Assembly: GCA_013154225.1 (NCBI GenBank)
Contig: JAADCW010000017.1
Coordinates: 1 to 14,998, forward strand
Reading direction: 5' to 3'
Length of the DNA stretch: 14,998 nt
From: Chloroflexota bacterium
GTDB taxonomy: Bacteria; Chloroflexota; Anaerolineae; Anaerolineales; DRMV01
Shown here one piece after another: positions 6,494 to 13,232 of this stretch; the first letter of the stretch is position 1; each line of letters opens with the position of its first letter. A model generated the notes under the pieces. It was given only the letters and a program-made list of their open reading frames with translations, was not told the origin of the DNA and did no database searches. The position numbers were made by a program, and so were the translations under genes.

Positions 6494-6847
6494 TTACGCC
6501 AACACTTGCACTTCGTCAGGCAGGTTGGGCACCAAACACAGGAAAACGAAATCCTCCTCGCCAATGTTACGGTACCAGTGAGGCACGCCCGCGGGAATGA
6601 ACATCACATCGCCGGGCTGGACTTCATATACCTCGTCGCCAATGGCGACCTGCCCGCGGCCTTGAAGCACATACTGCTCATGCTCCACCGTGTTGGTGTG
6701 CTTGGGCATCCCACCGCCGGGCTTCATGGTAATGCGGCGCATTGCAAAATGCGGGCCTTCATCGGGCGGAATGAGAAACTGAATGTACGTCTTCTCCGCG
6801 GCCCCAATCTCCTGATAGGGCACTTCGTCAGCACGTCGGACTGGCAT
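6494..6847 (-). CDS. Small single-domain cupin protein
   Basis: This 117-residue protein is a single cupin barrel. Cupin motif 1 spans HTNTVEHEQYVLQGRG (50-65) and motif 2 spans PGDVMFIPAGVPHWYRN (78-94). His50, His56, Glu57 and His90 are candidate metal ligands; the second His of the classical HxH is Asn52. Such proteins bind a divalent metal and may be small-molecule dioxygenases, isomerases or ligand sensors, and the sequence does not tell which. The ATG at 6847 has AGGAGG seven bases upstream. It follows the TIM-barrel gene by 56 bases and is directly before the fluoride riboswitch, which may be transcribed by read-through from this gene. Confidence 0.85.
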   Translation of the reverse strand: MPVRRADEVPYQEIGAAEKTYIQFLIPPDEGPHFAMRRITMKPGGGMPKHTNTVEHEQYVLQGRGQVAIGDEVYEVQPGDVMFIPAGVPHWYRNIGEEDFVFLCLVPNLPDEVQVLA

Positions 6848-6903
6848 AACAACCTCCTGAAACGGATGCAGAGCAAGTTTTGCAACTCAGCGTGTGGCCA
6901 GGG

Positions 6904-7749
6904 TCAGGCAGTCATTTCCGTCCACCACCGCTTGAGCAGCAAGGCGTCTTCCTCCAAAACCGGACTTTCGCACAAAATGCGGCCTTCTGCCCCAAAATCC
7001 TTTAGCGCGCGGAAAATGGCCTGCACATCCAAGTCGGCTTCCTCAAACTTGAGATGGTTGCGTTCCCCTTTAGGGCCATATTCGATTCCCGAGAGGTGGA
7101 TGTGCAAATGCTTCAGGGCTTCATCGCCCAAGGCTTTGCCATACGCCTCCAACACCCGCGCCCACTCGTCGTAAGTGTTCATGCTGCCATCGCCTGGGCG
7201 GGCGTGCAGGTGGGCAAAATCCAAACACGGCGCCACATGGGGCACGGCCTGGCTCATCGCGAGGGTATCTTCCACCGAGCCAATGACCGCGGCCTTGCCC
7301 ATGGTTTCCGGCCGCAGGGTCACATGCACACCTTGGGATTGGAGTTCCTCGACCACACCCTCCAGCCGGGCAATGGCCTTGGGGAGCACCTCATCGGGGG
7401 GACGGCCAAAATAAGAGCCAGGGTGAAACACAATGTCGGTCGCGCCAGCCAAATACCCGTAATACGCGGCATCCATCAAACGCCGCCGCGACTTGGGCCA
7501 TTCCTCATCGTCCGCGTTGAGGTTGATGAAGTAAGGCGCATGCACGCTGAGCGCGACGTCGTGCTCTTCTCCCGCGGCTTTGATGGCCGCGCAGGTCTTT
7601 TCGCTCACCCGCACCGCGCGCACCCAGCCAAGTTCCAGCGCGTCCAAACCCAATTCATGCAAGCGCAAAATCGCGCCCACACTGCCGCCAGGCTTTTTGG
7701 GCGCGGATTTAGGCGTACCCACAGTACCAAACCGAAAAGCCAATGTCAT
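6904..7749 (-). CDS. Endonuclease IV-like TIM-barrel protein (COG0648-type)
   Basis: This 281-residue protein belongs to the AP endonuclease 2 / sugar isomerase TIM-barrel superfamily, close to the endonuclease IV-like group seen in archaea. Metal-site motifs appear in the expected order: SVHAPYFINL (His70), VFHPGS (His109), RPETM (Glu148), CLDFAHLHA (Asp177, His180), HLHIHLSGIEYG (His218), NHL (His232) and CESP (Glu251). The DRH triad of classical endonuclease IV is replaced by ERN/RNH (229-232), so one metal site may differ. It could be an abasic-site nuclease or a sugar isomerase-like enzyme. The ATG at 7749 has GAGAGGAG nearby and starts 14 bases after the NUDIX stop. Confidence 0.8.
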   Translation of the reverse strand: MTLAFRFGTVGTPKSAPKKPGGSVGAILRLHELGLDALELGWVRAVRVSEKTCAAIKAAGEEHDVALSVHAPYFINLNADDEEWPKSRRRLMDAAYYGYLAGATDIVFHPGSYFGRPPDEVLPKAIARLEGVVEELQSQGVHVTLRPETMGKAAVIGSVEDTLAMSQAVPHVAPCLDFAHLHARPGDGSMNTYDEWARVLEAYGKALGDEALKHLHIHLSGIEYGPKGERNHLKFEEADLDVQAIFRALKDFGAEGRILCESPVLEEDALLLKRWWTEMTA

Positions 7750-7763
7750 TGCCAACTCCTCTC

Positions 7764-8219
7764 TCACGCGGCTTGCTGCGCTTGCCAGGCACGATGGGCA
7801 CGGCGCACCCACTCGCGCTCAGGCGCGTACGTCAACTTTTGCTCGGCTTCTTCCCAGGGAAGCCACAAGGGCTGAAACTGCGACTCTGGCGGACGTTCTG
7901 GAACCAGGCCGCCTTCCCGCAAGAAAAGGAAATAATGCTCCTGCCGCTCATAAGGCCGATTTTGATACGTAAACTTGACATCCTGAATCCCCAAATCGGC
8001 CAGTATTTTGAGGTTTTGGAAGCCTGCCTCTTCTGCAATTTCCCGCAGGGCGGTCTGCAAAGGCGTTTCGCCGGGGTCAATATGCCCCTTGGGCAGACGC
8101 ACTTCGCGGCGGCTGGGGCGTTCCAGCACCAGCACCCGCCCCGAAGGGTGAACAATCACCCCGCCCGCGGCACGATAGCGCACGACTTGCACCTGGGAAG
8201 CCGTCTGTTCAGCATCCAT
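7764..8219 (-). CDS. NUDIX hydrolase
   Basis: This is a 151-residue NUDIX protein. The full NUDIX box is present at about 45-67: GHIDPGETPLQTALREIAEE followed by AGF, with Gly45, Glu51, Arg59, Glu60, Glu63 and Glu64 in place for binding Mg and cleaving a nucleoside-diphosphate-linked substrate. LPKGHIDPGE and the AAGGVIVHP start resemble the diadenosine tetraphosphate / diphosphoinositol type, but the substrate cannot be assigned. The ATG at 8219 has GGAGA upstream. It lies 16 bases after dgkA and 14 before the TIM-barrel gene, and the series looks like one operon. A housekeeping nucleotide-cleaning role is likely. Confidence 0.9.
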   Translation of the reverse strand: MDAEQTASQVQVVRYRAAGGVIVHPSGRVLVLERPSRREVRLPKGHIDPGETPLQTALREIAEEAGFQNLKILADLGIQDVKFTYQNRPYERQEHYFLFLREGGLVPERPPESQFQPLWLPWEEAEQKLTYAPEREWVRRAHRAWQAQQAA

Positions 8220-8235
8220 GAAGGTCTCTCCTGCT

Positions 8236-8610
8236 TCACGGGGCAAACAACCGCGCATACAGCGGCGGTCCCAGCACCAAAAAGCCCACCACCGCGGCCG
8301 CAAACGCGGCCAAAAGCACCCCTGCCGCGGCCGCGTCTTTGGCTTCTTTGGCGCGCGGGTGAATCTCTGGCGAGGCCAAATCAACCGCGGCTTCCAGCGC
8401 GGTGTTCAATGCCTCTGCGCTCCATACCAGGCCCATCGCCAGCACCAACAAGGCCCACGAGGTCAACGGCAACGCCAACCACGCGGCCAGTGCCACCACG
8501 GCCAGGGTGGCGGTGGCGTGAATACGAGCATTGGGTTGGCTTCGCAGCAGATAAGCCAACCCTTGAAAAGCATACCGAAAAGCACGCAGACGAGAACGAA
8601 AATAACTCAT
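8236..8610 (-). CDS. dgkA: Diacylglycerol / undecaprenol kinase (DgkA family)
   Basis: This is a 124-residue integral membrane kinase with a basic N-terminal amphipathic part and three hydrophobic segments (about 33-48, 51-66, 93-117). Family motifs are LVWSAEALNTALEAAVDL (61-78), whose Glu/Asn/Glu residues match the active site, and HPRAKEAKDAAAAGVL (84-99). In Gram-positive-type bacteria the family phosphorylates undecaprenol for cell-wall lipid carrier recycling; in proteobacteria it phosphorylates diacylglycerol. The substrate here is not evident. The start codon overlaps the ybeY stop (ATGA) and lacks a clear ribosome binding site, implying translational coupling. The gene order pgpH-ybeY-dgkA is conserved in many bacteria. 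Confidence 0.92.
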   Translation of the reverse strand: MSYFRSRLRAFRYAFQGLAYLLRSQPNARIHATATLAVVALAAWLALPLTSWALLVLAMGLVWSAEALNTALEAAVDLASPEIHPRAKEAKDAAAAGVLLAAFAAAVVGFLVLGPPLYARLFAP

Positions 8611-9062
8611 GGCGGATCAAGGGGACAACCCAAACGGGTCAAGATTTCCTTTTGTGCAGCCCACATGCGGGCTTTTTCCTCTTCGGTGGCATGATCGTGC
8701 CCCAAAAGGTGCAAAACGCCGTGCACGGTCAGCAAGCACAATTCCCACATCACCGGGTGCCCACCCTTTTGAGCCTGGGCTTCGGCCTGGGGGTAGGCAA
8801 TGATAATGTCGCCCAAATAAGGCGCACCGGTTTCAGGGTCGGGGCTACCATCGGGGAAGGAAAGCACATCCGTGGCCTTGTCCACCCCACGATAGCGGGC
8901 ATTCAACACCCGCACAGGCTCGTCCGACGCAATCCGCAAACTCAGGGAAGCCTCTTGGGGCGCGCGCTGATGCCGCAAGGCTTCTTCCACTGCGGCTTCC
9001 AGTTGTTCGCGGTCCACATGGGGCTGGTAAGGCTCGTCAATCTGCAGGTATATCTTGGACAT
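8607..9062 (-). CDS. ybeY: Endoribonuclease YbeY (rRNA maturation factor)
   Basis: This is a 151-residue zinc-dependent endoribonuclease involved in 16S rRNA 3' end maturation and ribosome quality control. The family signature HGVLHLLGHDH (114-124) supplies zinc ligands His114, His118 and His124. The segments NARYRGVDKATDVLSFP (54-70) and LGDIIIAYP (83-91) are also typical. The ATG at 9062 has GGGAG about seven bases upstream; this start makes the gene overlap the pgpH end by 26 bases. It overlaps dgkA by 4 bases at its other end. The position between pgpH and dgkA matches the conserved cluster. Confidence 0.95.
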   Translation of the reverse strand: MSKIYLQIDEPYQPHVDREQLEAAVEEALRHQRAPQEASLSLRIASDEPVRVLNARYRGVDKATDVLSFPDGSPDPETGAPYLGDIIIAYPQAEAQAQKGGHPVMWELCLLTVHGVLHLLGHDHATEEEKARMWAAQKEILTRLGCPLDPP

Positions 9063-11220
9063 CAGCAGTCTCCCGCGCGGGCAGGGCTTCCTGCACGGCT
9101 TGGGCTACGGGAATAGTCTTCTGCCCGTGGATTTCAGGGTATTTGATGCGGGGGTGATAAATGCCTTTGAGGGTCGAGACGAACGTGTCTTCAATGGCTT
9201 TGAGGTCTCGCAAGGTCAGGTCGGTATCGGTCAACTGTCCCTGGCGGATACGGTCGGTGATGGTATCGTGCACCAGGCGACGCAGGGCGTGTTCGTCAGG
9301 GGGGCGGTCTGCCCGGGCGCGGGCTTCGCACCCGTCGGCCAGCATGACCAACGCGGTTTCCTTGCTCTGCGGCCGTGGGCCTGGGTAGCGGAAGTCTTCA
9401 GGGTTGACCTTGCCCGCGTCGCCGCCTGCTTCCTCAATCGCCCTGGCATATTGGTAACGGGTCAGCATGGTGCCGTGGTGCTCGGCAATGAAATCCTGCA
9501 AACGCTGGGGCAAGCGATACTGCTGCGCCAGATGCAGGCCATCGGTGACGTGCCGAATGATGATTTGCGCGCTTTCCACGGGCGAGAGTTCCTTGTGGGG
9601 ATTGACGCTGCCAGGGGGCTGATTTTCGATGAAAAACTGGGGGTTGAGGGCTTTGCCCACATCGTGGTAAAGCGCGCCCACCCGCACCAAAAGCGGATCG
9701 GCCTTGACGGCCTTGGCCGCCTGCTCAGCCAAATTCGCCACCTGCAGGCTGTGTTGATATGTGCCTGGTGCCTGGCGCAGCAAAAACTGCAACAAAGGCT
9801 GGTCGGGCCGCGAGAGTTCCAGCAACTGCAGGGGCGTGACCTGGCCCAACATGGGGGCGAGGAAATAATGCAACACCAAGGCCAAAGCCGCCGAAAGCAG
9901 GCCGTTGATGGCCGCGGCGCCCAAAAGGGTAATCAGGCCGAGCAAATCCGTCGCCGGGGAAGCCAGCCGCGTGGCCACTAACACCGCGCCGCCGGTCAAG
10001 GCCATGCCCGCGCCTGTGGCCAAAAAGTTGCGCATACGCTGGGCTCGCCCCAACAGCACAATGCCTATCACCGCCACCAGCGCGTTGTAGAGCATCAATT
10101 CATAGCCATGCGGCAAATTATAGAGGCTCAGCCCCAGCAGAGGCACGGTGAACACCAGCGCGGTTTCGGCGCGGAAAAGCAGGAAGAAAAGCAGGGTAAA
10201 CGTGGGCAGCGGATACAGGTAAGGCAACACAATGTGCCCTGGCATCACCAGCCGAGCGCCGGCCAGGGTGACCAAGAACGTGGTGCCAATGAGGATGAGT
10301 TCACGCGCACTATCACACAGATCGGGGCGGCGGTAATGCAAATAGAGCGCCAACACCAGGAACGAAACCAGCACCAATACCAGCGGCGCCAAAAGCGCCT
10401 GCCAGCGGGCTGTGCCCTGGAGCAGGCCATATTCCCGCAGGGCTTCGATGTCGGCATCGGTGAGCACCTGCCCACGCTGGACGATGGTTTCGCCCCGGCG
10501 GAAGGAACGCATCACAGGCTGAACCGAGGATCGGGCGCGTTCGCGGGCGGCCTCGGTGAGTTCGGGGCTGTAAAGGCTGTTGGGCGCCAAAAACGCCTCA
10601 ACCAGCCGTTGCACCAACACAGCCTGCCTTTCGGGCAGGGTCAAATCAATAAACGCGGGTACATTGCGGCGGGCTTCATCCAGTTGGTCTTCTCGGATGG
10701 GCGCGCGCATCATGGTTTCCAGCACGCGCTGCGCTTCGTTCTGGACGGTTTGCCAGCGTTGTTCGTCTAAACTGAGGAGATAACGGGCTTCGTCAGGCGA
10801 GAGGTTGAGCCCCCGAATGGCCGCCAAATCGCGCATTTTTTCTTCGGGTGTTGCGTAAGGGTCGTTGCGCACAGCAGTGATGAAGGTCAGTGCGGCGCGC
10901 AAGCGTTCCAGTTGGCGGCGGCCAATGTCTGCATCGGGCGGTGCATACACCTTGGAAACCGCCTGAGCCGCGGCTTCCCGTTTCTTTTCGGTGAGCACCT
11001 GACTTTCAAACGTGTGGCTGTATGGCGCCAAAATATCCCGCGGCGCGACTTCGCCCGCGTGGAGGGTGAGGCTATCTTCCGCGGTGCTGAGCCACATAAT
11101 GCCCGCGGCCAGAGCCAAGACGATCAGCCCTAAGAGCCATTTAGACGCGCGACGCAAGGGCGCCCGCGCGGAAGGGCGCGGCCGCGACGCCATAGGGGGA
11201 GAAGGAAGCACCACTCGCAT
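9037..11220 (-). CDS. pgpH: PgpH/YqfF-type HD-domain cyclic-di-AMP phosphodiesterase
   Basis: This is a 727-residue membrane protein with the 7TM-HD architecture. An N-terminal helix (about 28-45) is followed by an extracytoplasmic 7TMR-HDED domain (about 50-260), a seven-helix bundle (about 276-455) and a cytoplasmic HD domain. HD-metal residues are His490, His519-Asp520, His556, His581-His582 and probably Asp629. The 490-to-519 and 519-to-556 spacings match those I recall for Listeria PgpH. Members degrade c-di-AMP to pApA, controlling potassium and turgor homeostasis. The start is uncertain: the ATG at 11220 has no good ribosome binding site, and an alternative ATG is at 11193. A small hairpin enclosing the yqeY stop codon lies just upstream. 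It is followed by ybeY with overlap. Confidence 0.92.
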   Translation of the reverse strand: MRVVLPSPPMASRPRPSARAPLRRASKWLLGLIVLALAAGIMWLSTAEDSLTLHAGEVAPRDILAPYSHTFESQVLTEKKREAAAQAVSKVYAPPDADIGRRQLERLRAALTFITAVRNDPYATPEEKMRDLAAIRGLNLSPDEARYLLSLDEQRWQTVQNEAQRVLETMMRAPIREDQLDEARRNVPAFIDLTLPERQAVLVQRLVEAFLAPNSLYSPELTEAARERARSSVQPVMRSFRRGETIVQRGQVLTDADIEALREYGLLQGTARWQALLAPLVLVLVSFLVLALYLHYRRPDLCDSARELILIGTTFLVTLAGARLVMPGHIVLPYLYPLPTFTLLFFLLFRAETALVFTVPLLGLSLYNLPHGYELMLYNALVAVIGIVLLGRAQRMRNFLATGAGMALTGGAVLVATRLASPATDLLGLITLLGAAAINGLLSAALALVLHYFLAPMLGQVTPLQLLELSRPDQPLLQFLLRQAPGTYQHSLQVANLAEQAAKAVKADPLLVRVGALYHDVGKALNPQFFIENQPPGSVNPHKELSPVESAQIIIRHVTDGLHLAQQYRLPQRLQDFIAEHHGTMLTRYQYARAIEEAGGDAGKVNPEDFRYPGPRPQSKETALVMLADGCEARARADRPPDEHALRRLVHDTITDRIRQGQLTDTDLTLRDLKAIEDTFVSTLKGIYHPRIKYPEIHGQKTIPVAQAVQEALPARETADVQDIPAD

Positions 11221-11229
11221 AAGGTTGCC

Positions 11230-11245
11230 AACGGCGTCAGCCGTT
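11230..11245 (-). other. Small hairpin around the yqeY stop codon
   Basis: AACGGC and GCCGTT (6-bp perfect arms) enclose a four-base loop that contains the yqeY stop codon TGA. It ends ten bases before the proposed pgpH start, which has no recognisable ribosome binding site. A role in coupling or mRNA stability is only a guess. Confidence 0.3.
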
Positions 11246-11689
11246 TTGTTGGAGCAGGCGACGCACCACCTGGCTGACCTGCCCGCCCGTCGCGCGGCCC
11301 TGCACCCGCGGCATCAGCACAGCCATGACCTTGCCCATTTCACGCATGGAGGTCGCGCCGACTTCGGCAATGGCTTCCCGAGCCAGGGCTTCCAGGGCCT
11401 CGTCATCCAGGGCAGGCGGCAAAAATTCCTGCAATACCGCAATCTCGGCCTGCGCTTCGGCAATCAAATCGTCTCGGCCAGCCTTCTGCGCGCCTTCGAT
11501 GGCCTCGCGGCGCATTTTGATTTCCTTTTGGAGAACAGCCCATTGCGCCTGCTCATCCAAAGCGCCGCCAGCCTCAACTTCCGCCAGTTTCAAAGCGGCC
11601 AAGGCCGAACGAATGGTGCGCTTGCGCAAGTCGTCCTTTTGGCGCATGGCGTCTTTAAGCGCCTGTTGAAGTTTTGCCCGAGTATCCAT
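11237..11689 (-). CDS. yqeY: GatB/YqeY domain protein
   Basis: This is a small helical protein of the GatB/YqeY family, about 150 residues, the usual length. Typical segments are LQQALKDAMRQKDDLRKRTI (residues 7-26), EIAVLQEFLPPALDDEALEAL around 81-101, and the C-terminal MGKVMAVLMPRVQGRATGGQ. The family shares the tRNA-binding domain of GatB amidotransferase, but the role of the stand-alone protein is not settled. I chose the ATG at 11689, not the ATG at 11698, because the upstream one lies inside an apparent -10 element and the shorter form aligns with family starts. It begins the yqeY-pgpH-ybeY-dgkA series, 16 bases before pgpH. Confidence 0.88.
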   Translation of the reverse strand: MDTRAKLQQALKDAMRQKDDLRKRTIRSALAALKLAEVEAGGALDEQAQWAVLQKEIKMRREAIEGAQKAGRDDLIAEAQAEIAVLQEFLPPALDDEALEALAREAIAEVGATSMREMGKVMAVLMPRVQGRATGGQVSQVVRRLLQQNG

Positions 11690-11696
11690 GTCTTCC

Positions 11697-11705
11697 ATTA
11701 TACCA
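11697..11705 (-). promoter_or_regulatory. Extended -10 promoter of yqeY, apparently leaderless
   Basis: The minus strand reads TGG-TATAAT, a perfect -10 with the TG extension. Seven bases later comes ATG (11689), so transcription would begin at or next to the start codon. No consensus -35 lies at the 17-base distance (CTGGCT); a perfect TTGACA is present but 23 bases away, too far for standard spacing. It sits in the short gap after the PAP2 gene. Confidence 0.6.
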
Positions 11706-11710
11706 GCAGG

Positions 11711-12220
11711 CTACCTCAAAGCCAGTGTCAATCCCCCCAGAAGCGCGCCCAAGAGCATCCCAGCCAACACATCGCTGAGGTAATGCACCCCCATAGCCAC
11801 CCGAGCGAGGGCCATCAGCCCAGCCCATACCGCCACCAACAGGCCTGCTTGCCACGAAATCAGGCCCCAAGCCAACACGGTCAACAGCGCGCCCCGCGCC
11901 GCGTGCCCCGAGGGGAAGGAATGGGGGTCGGTGGCACGATAAATTTGCCCCCACGTGCCCTCGGGCCGCTGTCGGCGAAACAGGAACTTGAGCCCCAACA
12001 CCACCCCTGCGGTCACAAACACGGCCACAAAAGCCACGCCTGCACGCTCACGCCATGCCGCTGGCCCCACAGCCCATACCACACCCAACCCAGCCAGCCA
12101 AAACCAGGAATCGCCCGAATGCGCCAGAAGCGCGGCAAGGGTCCGCCAGCCGCGTGCGTCTTCAGGAAGGCGCAAACGGGCCGTCAGCGCGGCATCCCAG
12201 GCCAATATCCGCTGAAGCAT
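11711..12220 (-). CDS. PAP2-family phosphatase
   Basis: This is a 169-residue membrane phosphatase of the PAP2 superfamily. The three-part active site is complete: KFLFRRQRP (motif KX6RP, about 98-106), PSGH (about 122-125, in HSFPSGHAARG) and ARVAMGVHYLSD (about 157-168, with the nucleophile-assisting His and Asp). Several hydrophobic helices flank these motifs. Substrates in the family include undecaprenyl diphosphate and phosphatidic acid or phosphatidylglycerol phosphate; a lipid-carrier role is plausible but not shown. The ATG at 12220 has GGGAGG five bases upstream; a TTG at 12232 that overlaps this site is rejected. The gene lies 42 bases after the LysX-type ligase and just before the yqeY promoter. 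Confidence 0.9.
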   Translation of the reverse strand: MLQRILAWDAALTARLRLPEDARGWRTLAALLAHSGDSWFWLAGLGVVWAVGPAAWRERAGVAFVAVFVTAGVVLGLKFLFRRQRPEGTWGQIYRATDPHSFPSGHAARGALLTVLAWGLISWQAGLLVAVWAGLMALARVAMGVHYLSDVLAGMLLGALLGGLTLALR

Positions 12221-12262
12221 ACTTCCTCCCAACGCGTAGGTTGGCGTCAGTATACCGCGTTT

Positions 12263-13162
12263 CTACCGTTCCGCGGCCACGGGCAAGGCAGGCACCGCCA
12301 CCCGCCCACGGGCCACCTGCAGGGCGTAGTCCACGATCATCCCGGGAATGTCCACACCGGTGAGGGGCACGGTGGTGTGAAATTCCATGCTGTGGTTGAT
12401 TTCATTGACCAGGTAGCCGCGTTCGGGGTGTTCCATGATGTCCAACGCGAGCACGCCGCCGCCAACGGCTTCCGCGGCTTCCAGGCAGAGGCGCTCCAGT
12501 TCGGGGGTGATGGGGCAGACTTCTCCGCGGCCACCGCGGGCGGTGTTGGTAATCCAGTGCTCCGCGTAGCGGTAGATGGCCGTGACCACCTGGTCACCGA
12601 TGACAAAGGCGCGGATGTCGCGACCGGGTTTAGGGATGTATTCCTGAATGTAATAGACCTGGTGCAAAGGCGAGCCCAGCGCGGCTTTGTGCTCCAAAAT
12701 GGCTTCGGCCGCGTCGCGGTCGTTGATTTTGGCCAGCAGGCGCCCCCACGAACCATACACCGGTTTGAGCACCACAGGGTAGCCCAACTGCTCCATCGCC
12801 TCCAGGGCAGATTCGGGGGTAAAGGCAATTGCGGCTTCAGGCTGGGGGATGCCCGCCGCGGCCAGAGCCGCGGTGGTGCGCAGTTTGTCGCCGCACGTTT
12901 CCACCACTTCCGCACGGTTGACGGTGGGGATGCCCCACGACTCAAGCACGCGCAGGGTGTAAAGGGTGCGGGTGTAACTCAAATTTCGGGCAATGACCAC
13001 ATCGTATTGCTGCCAAGCCTGAGGGTCGGTGAGCAGCAGGTTGAGTTCCCGATCGTTGATACGGTCATAGGGCACGCCGCGGGATTCCAAAGCGGCGAAA
13101 ATCCATTTTTCCTCAACGCGCAAACGGGTGTAGAGCACGGCAACACGGGGTTGGGTAAGCAT
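12263..13162 (-). CDS. lysX: LysX/ArgX-type ATP-grasp ligase (RimK superfamily)
   Basis: This 299-residue ATP-grasp protein resembles LysX, which attaches alpha-aminoadipate (or glutamate in ArgX) to the C-terminal glutamate of the carrier LysW. Diagnostic segments are VNRAEVVETCGDK (81-93), VLKPVYGSWGRLLAKI (131-146), YIQEYIPKPGRDIRAFVIGD (171-190), HWITNTARGG (202-211) and NEINHSMEF (253-261) followed by TGVDIPG (268-274). All are close to Thermus LysX as I recall it. AAGGAGG six bases before the ATG at 13162 decides the start. No LysW or other lysine-pathway gene is in the window. Instead a terminator and a 41-codon ORF precede it, suggesting attenuation control. Other RimK-like peptide ligase roles remain possible. 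Confidence 0.85.
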   Translation of the reverse strand: MLTQPRVAVLYTRLRVEEKWIFAALESRGVPYDRINDRELNLLLTDPQAWQQYDVVIARNLSYTRTLYTLRVLESWGIPTVNRAEVVETCGDKLRTTAALAAAGIPQPEAAIAFTPESALEAMEQLGYPVVLKPVYGSWGRLLAKINDRDAAEAILEHKAALGSPLHQVYYIQEYIPKPGRDIRAFVIGDQVVTAIYRYAEHWITNTARGGRGEVCPITPELERLCLEAAEAVGGGVLALDIMEHPERGYLVNEINHSMEFHTTVPLTGVDIPGMIVDYALQVARGRVAVPALPVAAER

Positions 13163-13192
13163 GACGACCTCCTTTGAAGAAAGGGCTGTGGC

Positions 13193-13232
13193 AAACGAAA
13201 ACCGCCCTCCGACCGGCAGTCGGAGGGCGGTT
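13193..13232 (-). terminator. Intrinsic terminator / attenuator in front of lysX
   Basis: On the minus strand AACCGCCCTCCGAC pairs perfectly over 14 bp with GTCGGAGGGCGGTT around a TGCCG loop, followed by TTTTCGTTT. It lies 24 bases after the small ORF stop and about 20 bases before the lysX ribosome binding site. lysX has no other promoter that I can see, so it probably depends on read-through. Confidence 0.85.

Noticed and set aside
7743..9116. Long open frame on the plus strand opposite NUDIX, dgkA and ybeY
   Set aside because: No recognisable motif; it is antisense to genes with complete family signatures.
11724..11735. TTGACA as the -35 box for the yqeY promoter
   Set aside because: The perfect hexamer is 23 bases from TATAAT, outside the normal 16-18 range; the extended -10 is the better explanation.
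12249..12254. TATACT as a -10 box for the PAP2 gene
   Set aside because: No -35-like hexamer lies at usual spacing and there is no TG extension, so the evidence is too weak.
11012..13177. Very long open frame on the plus strand opposite pgpH, yqeY, PAP2 and lysX
   Set aside because: It runs antisense to four genes with clear catalytic motifs, and its composition (Gln, His, Arg, Pro rich) is that of a shadow frame in GC-rich DNA.
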